Positions 9,434-20,445 of a stretch of 64,000 bases of DNA are shown here, piece by piece. A program made the translations under genes and the position numbers. Source of the stretch: Neodontobutis hainanensis (taxonomy: Eukaryota; Chordata; Actinopteri; Gobiiformes; Odontobutidae); the NCBI GenBank assembly GCA_024349245.1, contig JALDNG010000451.1:124001-188000 (forward strand). Direction: 5' to 3'. The notes beneath the pieces are model-generated. The model searched no databases. It saw only the letters and a list, made by a program, of their open reading frames with translations, and was not told the origin of the DNA. Within the stretch, counting starts at the first letter, position 1. Each line of letters opens with the position of its first letter.

Positions 9434-11558
9434 ATGGATAAGGTTTGTCGATTTTAATATTAGATTGATGAATTTTTGTTTCTAAAAGATAATCCAAATG
9501 GAGGAATCTCAATATTTAACCAGCAAACAAATTCATATGATGTTTTAAATGATGATGAAATCGAACTGGTTGAGAAATTGAGGAAAGGTACATTCGTCGA
9601 GAAAAACATCGACCCTTACCCTGTAAGAAGTTAATTTGAGTTTAGGAATACATTGATTATTTTACTGGCGATGTGATGAAGTTACCCATTAACTGCACTC
9701 CAGACCCTAAAAGACGTTTTCTTCCTTCTGTCAGTGAACATAGAAAAGTTAAAATTAATCTAAATTAGATTTCGAAACTAATTTTGGCCATTCGCAAGGG
9801 CCTTCAAACTAAGAATAAAAAAAAGACTCACGTAGATTTATGGGCGGAAAATACTGAAGAAACTTCTAAAGTTAAATATAATGTCACATTAGAGTCATAA
9901 AAAGCGCAAAGATAGCTATGTAGAAGCGCCTAAAATGAATCTACCATGTTTGAATCTACATTTATTCAGCAACCTATGAGTCTTACCACCCTCCACCAGA
10001 GTACCTTCCAGACGCAAAAGATGTGAATATTTTACTCTAAATTAGATCATTGATTGGGAATCCATGACAAGCGAAGAAAAAAGAGGTCGTTTTTTGTCTT
10101 CAAAGTTTCAATCGTTGATAAATTAAGCTATACTTGTTTGCGGCGCGTCCCCACATTTGATTTAATCAGCCAAAATTTTGATCGTTGTCTAGATCTGTAC
10201 ATGGCAGCCAGGAAACGAAGAAATATGACACCAATAGAACCAGAAGATTTACTTCCGAAAATGCCAGATCCTGAGTCTCTACGTCCTTTTCCAAGTTGGG
10301 AATGTCTTGTATTCTTTATTTTTAATCAAACTCAGGCATTCAATGGTCATGATTCTGTTATAGTTTCTCTGGAAGTGCATTCAACTGGAGAGTTTTTGCT
10401 AAGTGGTGACTTGGATGGAAAAATAATCGTATGGGAGCACATAGGAATCGAATTGCAAAGATTATATTTCAAATATCCAATTGAGTTTAACTGTTGGAAT
10501 CCTCGGCAAGACATTTACCTTTTCGTTGTTGGATTGTAATCTCATCACTAATTTGAAGCAAAAATAAGATAAAAATCCTAACATTTGATCACGGGGATAA
10601 TGAAACACGTGCTCGTCACGACTCGATATTTGAAGGGCAACAAAAGGGTAAACTATTCTCCCTGATTTAGACGCCACAAACCTAGATTGGTCAATCTCCA
10701 AAAACTCTGATTCTAGGCAGGAAATTATCATAAAACTTAAATTTGTATTCATTTTATATTACATTAAAGCATGTCTCTTCTTTGGTTTGGCATCCATCAG
10801 GGGACTATTTCCTGTCAATTGTATCAATGAGTAATTTTTTAAATCTATTAAGAATTACGAAGCCAAATCCATATGCATCAACTCTCTAAATTTAGATCGC
10901 AAGTAAGTGATTTTTCAAACAGGTGTTTTACAAACCGAGTAAAACGATTAGAAGCGCAGTTTTTCATCCGTCGAAACCTGAAATTTTTATAATCGTGATC
11001 CTTTTAATTACCATAGGGCGAGCGCCATGTGAAGCTGATTGACCTGAAAACCCAAAACCTTCTCTATAAGCTTTGTCCAGGAGTTAGTTTGATCACGGCT
11101 TCAACCATACATTATTCTGGTTCGTTTGATAGTTTAAATTAGGTGACCACTTCGTGATTGGTAGCGAAGATAAAAACTCTGTTGGTTTTGATGTTCAAGC
11201 ATCCCGTAGACCTTACCGAGTTTTCAAGTTTAATATTTTGTAACGTAGGATCTTTAATTCTGCTATAGAAGATATCGATTTACATTCACGATTTCCATTA
11301 ATGGCATGCTCCAGTTTAAACAAAACGATAACGATATTTCACTCCAAAATTTATGAGTATTCACAAAACTAAATTCAGCGACTTTTCTAACTGCCCGACA
11401 ATCATTCCAATCAAAGTGTTATACCCTCGTAAACTCGACTTTGCTTCAAGTAACTGTGTTTGTCAACTTAATCAGACATTATTATGAGTAAATTTCACCC
11501 TCTTTCTGCTTCTATTTATACCTGTGATGATTCTGGTGTTATTAGATTATTCGAGTAG
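9434..11558 (+). CDS. BOP1: BOP1/ERB1 ribosome-biogenesis WD40 protein, 19 exons, 18 mini-introns
   Basis: Homologue of BOP1 (yeast Erb1), the nucleolar scaffold that binds PES1 and WDR12 and is needed for 27S/32S pre-rRNA processing and 60S subunit assembly. Introns: 9443-9463, 9623-9645, 9748-9768, 9871-9892, 9948-9969, 10023-10045, 10105-10127, 10309-10335, 10536-10558, 10648-10670, 10745-10769, 10831-10852, 10903-10922, 10995-11016, 11120-11142, 11228-11248, 11357-11378, 11450-11475. All are GT-AG, and removal leaves exactly 572 codons ending at TAG 11556. The BOP1NT domain shows ELVEKLRKGTF, YIDYFTGDVMKLP, YESYHPPPEYL, RRVPTFD and NFDRCLDLYMAARKRRN, then IEPEDLLPKMPDPESLRPFP. WD40 repeats follow: GEFLLSGDLDGKIIVWE, VSSLVWHPSGDYFLS, IRSAVFHPSKPEIF, GDHFVIGSEDKNSVGFD and FHPLSASIYTCDDSGVIRLF at the C-terminus. 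It is shorter than the human protein (about 746 aa): the acidic N-terminal region and the conserved segment just before the first exon are missing, so upstream exons may be unrecognised. Splicing restores everything else, so it looks functional. Confidence 0.93.
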
Positions 11559-12535
11559 ACTTGTTATTTTATTTTTAATTATCATGAATTTCCTTTCACA
11601 TATTTATTTTTAATAAGGAATCAACGCATAACTTATTTTCGCCAGTAGTTATTATTTGGCTCAAAAATTTGTTGACATCTGAAGTCTTTATTTTTATCAA
11701 ATCGATCAAAATTTTAAATCGTACATTTACTTCTACCTTCAGTGTCGAAATAAAGATTCAGTTTTGGAATATAATTTTTATTTTTTTATAACTTTACCTA
11801 CACGTCAAAAACAAAACAAAAGAAGAAATAAACTGGTTCATATCACTCACCTTTTCGGAAGCAAATGTAAAATCTTTTCCTAAACTGCTAAATACTCTCA
11901 AGATTTAACATTCATTTTCAGCGATTAAAGTAGAAATCATTGACTAATTTTGTGAAGAAGATTAAGATTAGTTTCACGAGAATATACGACTACTCGCAAC
12001 TACTTCCAGTTTACAGAATCAACTTAATTTTACAGTATCGCAAAAGTTGTTCTTATAGATTTAAAATTTATTGGACAGTTACTGTTATCCTTAAAAAATG
12101 GCAATAATTTAGTTTGATAATAATTTTATATGGAGGATTTTTTCATCCACAGATGCATTGTACCCTTTGTGCAGAGTCTATAAAACGGATAATCTGATAT
12201 TAAGTTAAACTTTGTTACCATTAATATACTTCTTTCAGATTGGAGTTTGAATTTACTGGAATACTACTTTGTCATAATCTTGATAATCACATTATGAAAT
12301 AACTTTGAGTACTTTTAAAAGTTATTTTATAAATTACACACTGTAATTTTGAAACTAATATCTACTAGAAATATAATATGAATATTTAAAAAATAAAATT
12401 ATATTCTCTGAAAAACAGCATTTAAATAACATGTGTATAATATAGAAATTCAAAAGATTAAGAGTAGAATAATACAAAGCCATATTATATTCTTAGAAGT
12501 AGATTAAAAACACGAAATTAAGTTTTGAAAAATGA
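11559..12535. other. 3' flank of the BOP1-like gene
   Basis: AT-rich, no open frame of note. An AATAAA lies at 11749-11754, about 190 bp after the stop, and could serve polyadenylation, but the hexamer is common in DNA of this composition. Confidence 0.4.
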
Positions 12536-12612
12536 TGACTGATCCGGATTCGAACCAAAGACTCATCTATACCCACCCGTGATCACCTAACTCAACCACT
12601 CTATGCCGATCA
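12536..12612 (-). repeat. tRNA-like element, probable SINE head or degenerate tRNA
   Basis: On the minus strand a perfect pol III B box (GGTTCGAATCC, plus-strand complement near 12543-12553) sits inside a 5-bp T-stem, and an A-box-like stretch (GGCATAGAGTGG) lies about 45 nt upstream, the spacing of a tRNA. The 5' TGATCGG and 3' TCAGTCA can form a 7-position acceptor stem with one mismatch, total 77 nt. The middle does not fold into a normal anticodon arm: no 5-bp stem with a 7-nt loop is visible. No encoded CCA is expected in a eukaryotic gene. The best reading is the head of a tRNA-derived SINE or a tRNA pseudogene rather than a working tRNA, so no anticodon is assigned. No second copy was found in this window by eye. 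Confidence 0.5.
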
Positions 12613-13540
12613 CACCTGACATACACTCCTATATGCAATCCTAATTTTTCAAAATTATTTATGATTTTTAGAAAGGAAAGCTAATTTATTCAGTGAATTC
12701 GCGAGTCACACACGAAAAATCACGAAATGAGTTCCTTAGAAAGTTAAAATAAAGTTGAGATCACACACAGTACAAATGATATTCGAACATAAACACAAAA
12801 ATAAGAATTTTAACAGATACACTTAAAAAATCAGTTATAAATATTGAAAAGTATCACATGTCAAATGAAGTTTAGTTGATGTCAACAATAAATAGATATG
12901 GATTTATGACATTGGCGCCAACTCTTCTTAATAATCGAGTATACAAATAGGGATTAAAATATTGAGAAAACGTTAATTTATATCAAAAATTACAAAGCTA
13001 AATTGTTTTTAATGAGTTGATATATTCTAAAAATAACTCATTGATATTATCACATGCGTAAAATCAATGGAGAAATAATAATATAAACTTATAATTTAAC
13101 TTTAATCAATCGAAAAAGAATCTGACTCGAAAACTAATAATCAGCGTTTTTTGATAAAATGATTTTTCGGTTTTATAGAATTAGTTGAATCCATGAGAGT
13201 ATACTTCAAGATGTGTTCGGGTTTTTATGCACATCTAAGTTGAGGTACTTTTCAGATAATATATTATATGTTGACGTTGCTTCCATTTTTACATTTTACG
13301 AGAGAGTAATTAAGCCAATAAAGGACATTTTCTAAATTTCTGTGACACTACAATCTCGCTTTAATATTCTGGCTCATCGGCATAAACAAAGGCGTTTTTT
13401 CACTCATGTATTGACACCAATCTTTACGGGATATAAGAGATGGTAGAATTCATTATTTAAGTAATAATCGTAATTCATAACCCTTCAAGTTGAACTTTAA
13501 CCAATTTAACATCAAAAAGATGTTTAAAAATGCAAAAATT
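12613..13540. other. AT-rich spacer
   Basis: No RNA gene or convincing exon seen. If the tRNA-like element is a SINE, its body would lie on the other side, below 12536. Confidence 0.4.
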
Positions 13541-13544
13541 TCTA

Positions 13545-13800
13545 ATTCAAGAGAGTAAAGCCGTCGACCGATAATTGCTACACTCGGTGGGCGGCTAAAA
13601 GATGGACATAAAAATATAGATTTAAAACCACATTTTATGTTATAAGTGCGCCAAAAAATTAAAAAGAAACTCACTCAGACCTGTGTTAGATTTAGTAAAC
13701 ATTGGGCCAAGAGTTTCAAGACTGTTCGAGAGTTGGTCGATCTTCACTTTTTACACAGTAACTTGCTCTGTCCTTCAAGGGTAACTTGGTGAGTAAAAGC
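13545..13800. other. Coding-like island, strand unresolved
   Basis: This stretch is GC-richer than its flanks and open in several frames. The plus strand from 13645 reads TCVRFSKHWAKSFKTVREL before TGA near 13791; the minus strand reads KIDQLSNSLETLGPMFTK and, in another frame, STNSRTVLKLLAQCLLNL. A minus-strand frame also covers 13453-13674. A plausible 21-nt GT-AG intron exists on the minus strand at about 13744-13764. It is probably one or two exons of an unidentified gene or a relic. I cannot choose the strand. Confidence 0.3.
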
Positions 13801-15648
13801 GAGATATATCAAAATAAATATTGTTAATATTTATCAGATATGAAACATGAAATCAATTTCTATATATTTACACGATGTAGCTATCACGTTCAAACAGATA
13901 ACGATATTTGTTTTTTCCTAAACTAAACTACTAAAATTTTCACTTTTAGAGTTTAATGAAGTTAATTCAACCACTCAATAAAAAATAATTTTTTGGATTA
14001 AATATTTATCTTTCTGCTATAAAAATGGCGATTTTAAATCAACATGTGCAAAAACAGAAAAATGTATCAAGAAACAGTGTGATAAAATACCGTTAATTTT
14101 GTTTCACTATTATTCTACGCTTTACGCTGCAGAGGATACTTATCCTTAAAAAATTAATGGAGTTAGAATATAATATTTTTAGATTATTAAAGTTCTTGCC
14201 ACATCGAAAAGCTATGTATTTTTATGATGTTAATTTTCTATTTTTTTCAAATACACCCTGTGTAAAACCATGAATTTAATATCAGCTCATATTTAAAAAA
14301 AAGTTTTGAAACCTTTTAAATTCGCATTTTTTATGTATGGATATTTGTATGAAACAATAAAACCTCAGGATCATGCAAATTTAAGTTAAGATTCATTTCA
14401 ATGATTTAGTTTTCTATACTCGTCTCGATTTATAACTGTAAGATTTTATGCTTAAACTTCTCTTTAATCTTATTTATCTAACTAGGAAGACTACTATTTG
14501 CTCATTCGTAATAACTTAATATTTTCCTCAAAATGTGATAATAATTTTGAGAAAAGCGAAAAATAGATTCATGAAAAAAACTTTAATGGGAAAAAATTTT
14601 CACATATAATTGACTTTTCAATATTATATAACCATATAATTTTGAAAAATTTTCATTATCTCCGAAAATAATGTAAGAATCGTAAAATCAGGTTTTTTCG
14701 AATTTTAGGATGAATCACGATGTCATTGAATGAGGATCTGTTAAATATTTAACAACTTTTTCCTTGTTTTTAAGACTTTAAAGGTGCTTCATTTAATTAA
14801 TTTCTGCATTCTATTTGCATATAAATGTATTTTCTAAGTTTTCACTGGAACAGTTGAATTAGAATAAAAATATACGAAGGTATCCGAGCTTATAAACCAA
14901 AGGGGGGTTGTTACTTGATCATTCTGGAATTTTCTACTTTGTTTCATACCTGACAGTCATGAGTGTGAAGGGTATAGTTCATTGTCATTGGTAAGAGTCG
15001 ACAGCTTTTTGGTTTGACGCATGCTAAGTCAATCCCTTTCAAATGAATTCAAATACCTCTTTTCTCTCAGTGAAAAATGAACAGGAACCGTTAGCTTTTT
15101 TGGTTTTTCTTAATTTTTATCCCTATTTGTTTCATAGGTTCAACAAATTATGGTAAAAACCACTTTTAAGCATCATAGCAAATGAAAACACGTTTAAAAA
15201 TTAAAAAACTTTCAAAACTTACTTCATTGATCATACGTGGTATCATTCAGGCATACCACATTAAGAAAAACTTCTTTCGAAATTCAAAAAGTGACTCAAC
15301 TTAACAGGAACACAATTTAATTTTGTTTTTATCTATTTTTAGAATTTTGCATTCATGTATAAAGTTAATTTCCTTAAACTCGACATACAAACATTATCAC
15401 AGGTAAGTGGTTTTGATATAAATAAAATTTATATATCTTTTTAAATCAATTTAAAATATGTCCAAATAACGTCGAAAATTCTATGTTTAAACTTGGCCAT
15501 CGTACATAAGAAATTGAACCTTTTTTCAAAAAGAATAGCTCTAGTGGTGAATTAGATACTATTTGAATATTTTTGAATTCTAATCTGAGAATCAAAACAA
15601 AAAGTATCCAGTGTGATTCTCGGTTGAAATAAAGTCAAAAATAAAAAC
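13801..15648. other. AT-rich intergenic region
   Basis: No convincing gene. A slightly GC-richer patch at 14880-15060 has no clear open frame. Confidence 0.4.
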
Positions 15649-16110
15649 TTATATTTTTTTAATCAAGTAGGAATATGAGTTACATATACTCATGTAATCT
15701 ATTATCAGGTAGATTCTTCGTAGCTAATAGTTTATCAAGGTAACAAACTGCTGAACACGCTCTCTGCTATCCATCCCATGATCCAGTAAATTTATCTTCA
15801 ACAAACTAGATATTTGGGCTAAATAAGAGTTGAAGTACGTGAATACTCTGAACTGGTCATTCAAATTGTATCTTGAAAATTTATGTTTATTAACGACAGA
15901 AACTCATCAAGTGAGTCGTAGAAATCTTTGATACCAGTTTGTATGATTTAGAACAGATTTATCATCATACCATCTTATGGTAGTGGGAAAAGACTTCACG
16001 GAGTCAAACATAAGTCGATAGAGTGTTTCCCAAAGTTCTATAAAAATTGCAACACCATCATAGGTATTTCTTCCATGGAAATTCACAGAAAAGTATATAA
16101 TAAGCGAATT
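15649..16110 (-). CDS. Unidentified gene with mini-introns (3' exons)
   Basis: On the minus strand the first visible exon (from about 16110) reads VNFHGRNTYD, then, after an 18-nt GT-AG intron at 16038-16055, ELWETLYRLMFDSVKS and TTIRWYDDKSVLN. A later exon in another frame reads QTGIKDFYDSLDEFL and joins through a 26-nt intron (15872-15897) to YNLNDQFRVFTYFNSYLAQI, LDHGMDSRERVQQF, then through a 21-nt intron (15724-15744) to LRRIYLIIDYMSICNSY and TAA at 15649-15651. The two parts, 15925-15970, need one more intron or a frameshift that I could not place. Residue composition is strongly protein-like. It looks like an all-helical protein. Weak resemblances to cullin N-terminal helices or a Ras-GEF fold are not good enough to name it. 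The 5' end is unknown. Confidence 0.5.
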
Positions 16111-19100
16111 CTTATTTTATTTAAACAACGAATAATAAATTATTTGATAAAAAATTAGAGCTATGAATTTTATTGAAAATTTTTAAGTCATCTGAATTTA
16201 ATATTTTTAAACTCATTTTTGTTCTTCTTCCCTTCCCTTCCCTTCATTTTATTTTCTTTGTGAAGATCGGTCGACCTTAGTTGTTAAAGTACAGGGAAGT
16301 ATATCTAAAGTACTCAGTATATACCATGAGAACAAACCGAACCTAAACGAGATATTCGAAAAGATTTTAGCCATGGTAAGTGATATATAACCTTAAAAAC
16401 TGTTCGTTATTTTGATACACTCCCAACACAACAGTTTCTGACCATAAGCTGATTAATATCTACGGAGGTCCAATAGATAGGAATTTTATTTGCTTCTTCA
16501 TTTTTGATTTGAATGAGGAAAAATTGTGCATATTCCGAACATAAATGTTTTGAAACGGTTTATATCGTGTTTTTATTCTATTTAACTCTCAAGATCGATT
16601 TTACTTTAGTTTTAAAAACATTTTGAAATCATAAAATTATGATAATTTTATAATAATTTTCAATATACCCCAGATTTCCTATTTTACACCATGAACGTAT
16701 CTTATGAAATAAACGCAATTGTATTTTACTGAAATAAAAGTCATAAAATTCTTATTTATTTAAACATAGAAAGACCTTTTAGATTTTTGTAAGTTATTAT
16801 TGACATTGATTCATTTATTTAAAAATCCTCATAGTTCGATTGCTGATTACACTGCTCACCATTCATATGTTACTTAGGTACTTAAAAATTTTTTTTAAAT
16901 GTCATCAACAATAACAGATTTTTGCATTATGTAAGATAAAAAAGTGATGGATTCGTTTAGGAATCTAATCAAAGGCTTAAGTGGAAGTACCTATATAATG
17001 TAAAAATTTGCCCATTTCCACATCATCTATTTATTAAATAATAAATCCTAACATTGAAATTCTTACTTTACAAGACTGAAACCAATCTCGGTATATTGGT
17101 TATAATTTAAATTTTTTGTCATTCGATAATCTGATCTGAAGGATGATCTTACTTACTGTTTCGAGAAATTAATTGGTAAATTTCCATGGGCACACTCGAT
17201 TTGAAATTTTAATCTTTTTACAAATAAAGAAACTTGATGAAAAATTATTGAAATTCAAAACTGAAAAATAACACAAAATCCATTATTTTAGAAATCTATA
17301 TGCTTTTGTCTTTTGATATCTAAATTTTTGATTCGTATGACCTCTTAACATCCGATTAAACCATTTTTATTTAAAGTTTTTCATATTGTTCTGTTAAAAA
17401 CTGTGTATGTTTTTTTCAAAATCTGGATCTTAGTTATCTTTTCAAAGTAGTTGATTGTTTTTGATACGTATCTAGAATGTAAAAGTTAAACTTCTTTGGA
17501 AGTCACCCTGATAGATTCGACTCATCCTTGCTCTATTTATAAGATTCTGATATTTTATTATATTAATGACTTTTAATGCATATTCATTATAAATTGACGT
17601 CTTTCCCACTTCTCAGTTTGAGTCATCTGATTTATATCAATGGTTAAGTATTAAATTTAATTGTTAAGGAATATTTTGTAACTTTTAAAATAATTATAAA
17701 ATTCTAAACTTATTTTTATTTTTTGAAAATATAATTTATTTTTCCAAATTAAATTTTTATTGTAATTTGAAACGCTATAGAGTACATTATTCCCTCGGTT
17801 TAAATAACAACAATGTGTTAACAAATTATGCAAATATTGTTGAATTCTAGGATTTTTAGATAGAAAATAATATTTTTTTATATTTCCTAATTTTTATCGA
17901 CTTAAGAGTTAATAGTATTTTAACATTACTCAGACACACAAAGCTCAACAAAAAGAAAATTTAATAATTTTAATTTTTTAACAAATAAATAATTATATTA
18001 ATAAGTTACAACCTTGTAATTAAATGAATGGCAGATTAATCAATTATTTAATTGTTTGATTAAAGGAAAAGAAACCAAATATCGTTAATTACTTGAAAAT
18101 ATCTTGGTAAAAAATCATAAAATTGAAGGTTTAAAATGATAATGAAGCTATTGAACATAAGGGCGTAAATATATAATTCTCTAGAAGTGGTTTTACTCCA
18201 ATTGAAATCACACGCCTATCCAACTTTCAACAATTTAAATACATTAGATTGATTAAAAACTTTAACAAAAATTAACAATTCAAAGGAAGAACACCAAGGT
18301 CAATCAGACGCTCAAATATCCCAGCTATACTTTCAAGCGATTAAATATGTATTGTGAAGCCAAAATCAGTCACTATAATTCATCTTAAAACAATAAAAAT
18401 TCCTTCTTTGAAAACCCGAATTTCAATAACACGCAATATAGAACAAGTTCACAGCGGGAAATTATCTCCCTTCTAAACAAGGGAGTAAAAATATTAGCAA
18501 CAGCAAATTTTGGATGAAAATATTGGCATAACTATGGTATTTTATAAATTAACTAAATGATCAATTGTCATGAAACGCCTTAAAATTTGAGCATCCAAAC
18601 ATAACTTCAAAGAATATTTCATTTAGAGATACCATTTTTGTTACATTTCATATTTTCACGAAAAAATTTTATTTTTCAAGTTAATTATGAATTTTATTCA
18701 TTTATTTGAGATTAATTTACGTTTAAAAACTGTTTGAAAAAATATCATCAAAAAATTTAAAAAAAAGTATAAAATGATTGCAAAAAAATAAATGCTTATT
18801 TTTCAAAACTGTTAAAAATGTCAAATAATAACCATTACAAAATTAAGCATTGAACCAATGTGAATTACTTATACTGAGATAATTAAATGATTTCCCAATA
18901 TTGCGTTGAAATAATTTGTTTCCTTGGTTTTAATGAAAAAAGTTCATCAAAATATTAAAATTAAGCATGACATACTTTGTATGTTTTCATTCCATAATTG
19001 TGTTACTTTAACTTTCTGAAATTTAACTTTTTTATGCTCAAATATGAGCAGAGAAATTTGTGCCTCGTCTCCTCATATTCAAATTTTTCATGAAAAAAGT

Positions 19101-20445
19101 AAAAAAATAAAATAAATAGAAAATCTTAAGATTTTCATGAAAATTTTTTTTCACAAAACTGTGATAAATATTGCGGTTAACTTTAGCGGTTCACTTGTTT
19201 ATGTTAAATAACATCATTCAGTAATATATTATGAAATATAATCAAATCTTAATCAACAAGTCGTGTAGACTTTTTAGAAGTAGCCAAAGTAAAGTTGTTT
19301 GCATTAAATTAAAACCTGTCACTTAAAAGAAGATTACATTTGTTTACAAATAACATATTTTATGAGATAATAAATTGTGACAACGCATCAAAAATGAAAA
19401 AATAAATTAACAGAGGAGGTTAGTTTGTAGAAAGCTATAATTTTGATGGAAGATTAATCAAAAGAAAAATATTTCGTGTTTTTCAAAAATAACGCTAAAT
19501 TGATGGCGTTTTAAAGAATAATCGAAATGTGAAGACCTTGACCGCGTGACATGAAAAAAATGTAGAAAATGAATATAATAATGCAAAGGTTTATTTTCAC
19601 TCTTATATTTTTTCTTCGTGATGAATTTACCCACTTAAATTTTATGAATCAGTATTTAAATTAAAATAGACAACAAAATTATTCAAGATTTAATAAAGAT
19701 AGCGAATTCAAAATTTGAGAAAACTACTACTTTTAAAATGTTAAACATTCAAATTTCATTCTTCAATTTATATTTAATTTTCTTGTGTATTTCTGAGATC
19801 ACCCACTTTTCTCGAATCCTCAAGCCATATTTTTTAAAACATGGATTCTGACTTTTTTATTTAAAATATCATTCGAATACATAAGAAAATATTTTGAATG
19901 TATAATTTTGTATTTTGGTTATTCGCTGAATAAGGTTAATAAACAAAATAGTTAAAAAAGCTTTGAAAAACGGCATTAAGGATTCTAGTTGGTAGAAGCA
20001 TATAAATGGTGTAAATAATGGATTAAAAAACTCTCAATGAATGTGTTGACAAAATATATATAATGTTCATGTTAGTTAAATCTGATACTTTTATTTAAAC
20101 GCCTTTTATCTTCTATCTTCACAAAAAATAATGACAGAACTTTCGTAATAATTGGAACAAATCAGAATGAAAATATATTCTTTAATCGTTCGAATAACCA
20201 TCATTAAAAGTTAAAATTTCTTTGAAATTTAAATTTAAAAACTTTCGATTTTGTTCAAACTTTTTAGATTTTCTTTTCATTCTCCCAGATTTGAATATTT
20301 ATAAAAATATTTTTGGATAAATATAAAATCCTTTTTAATGAAAATTCCGATTTATTTTTTTTGAAAACTGAAAAGCAGTCATAAATAACAACTATTAAAA
20401 GACATTCTCTTTACAGTCTGTTTTTAAAATATTTAAAGACTCTAA
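16111..20445. other. AT-rich gene-poor region
   Basis: About 4.3 kb of very AT-rich DNA with long A/T runs and stops in all frames. The only notable local feature is a short TTCCC tandem at 16228-16245. No gene, RNA gene or long repeat seen. Confidence 0.5.
16228..16245 (+). repeat. Short pentamer tandem (TTCCC, three and a half copies)
   Basis: Three perfect TTCCC units and a partial fourth within a pyrimidine-rich strand. Too short to be more than a microsatellite. Confidence 0.7.

Noticed and set aside
10054..10539. 161-codon uninterrupted frame taken as a complete protein.
   Set aside because: It begins in the wrong frame upstream of the intron at 10105-10127 and reads through the intron at 10309-10335; only its middle is true BOP1 coding sequence.
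10462..10752. Minus-strand 96-codon open frame.
   Set aside because: It lies over BOP1 exons and introns on the opposite strand and has no recognisable composition or motif.
9400..11558. Reading the BOP1 interruptions as ciliate internal eliminated sequences with short repeats (for example TTG at both ends near 10110-10138).
   Set aside because: Every interruption fits GT-AG limits at a constant 20-27 nt, while repeat-based excision needs a different rule at each site and less conserved junctions; no reassigned stop codons are needed.
9434..11558. Calling the BOP1-like gene a frameshifted pseudogene.
   Set aside because: All frame breaks vanish with 18 canonical mini-introns, and the WD40 and BOP1NT motifs are well preserved.
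11749..11754. AATAAA as the polyadenylation signal of the BOP1-like gene.
   Set aside because: The hexamer is frequent in this AT-rich sequence and lies about 190 bp from the stop; there is no supporting downstream element.
16228..16245. TTCCC tandem as an interstitial telomere repeat.
   Set aside because: Only three and a half copies and not a known telomeric unit.
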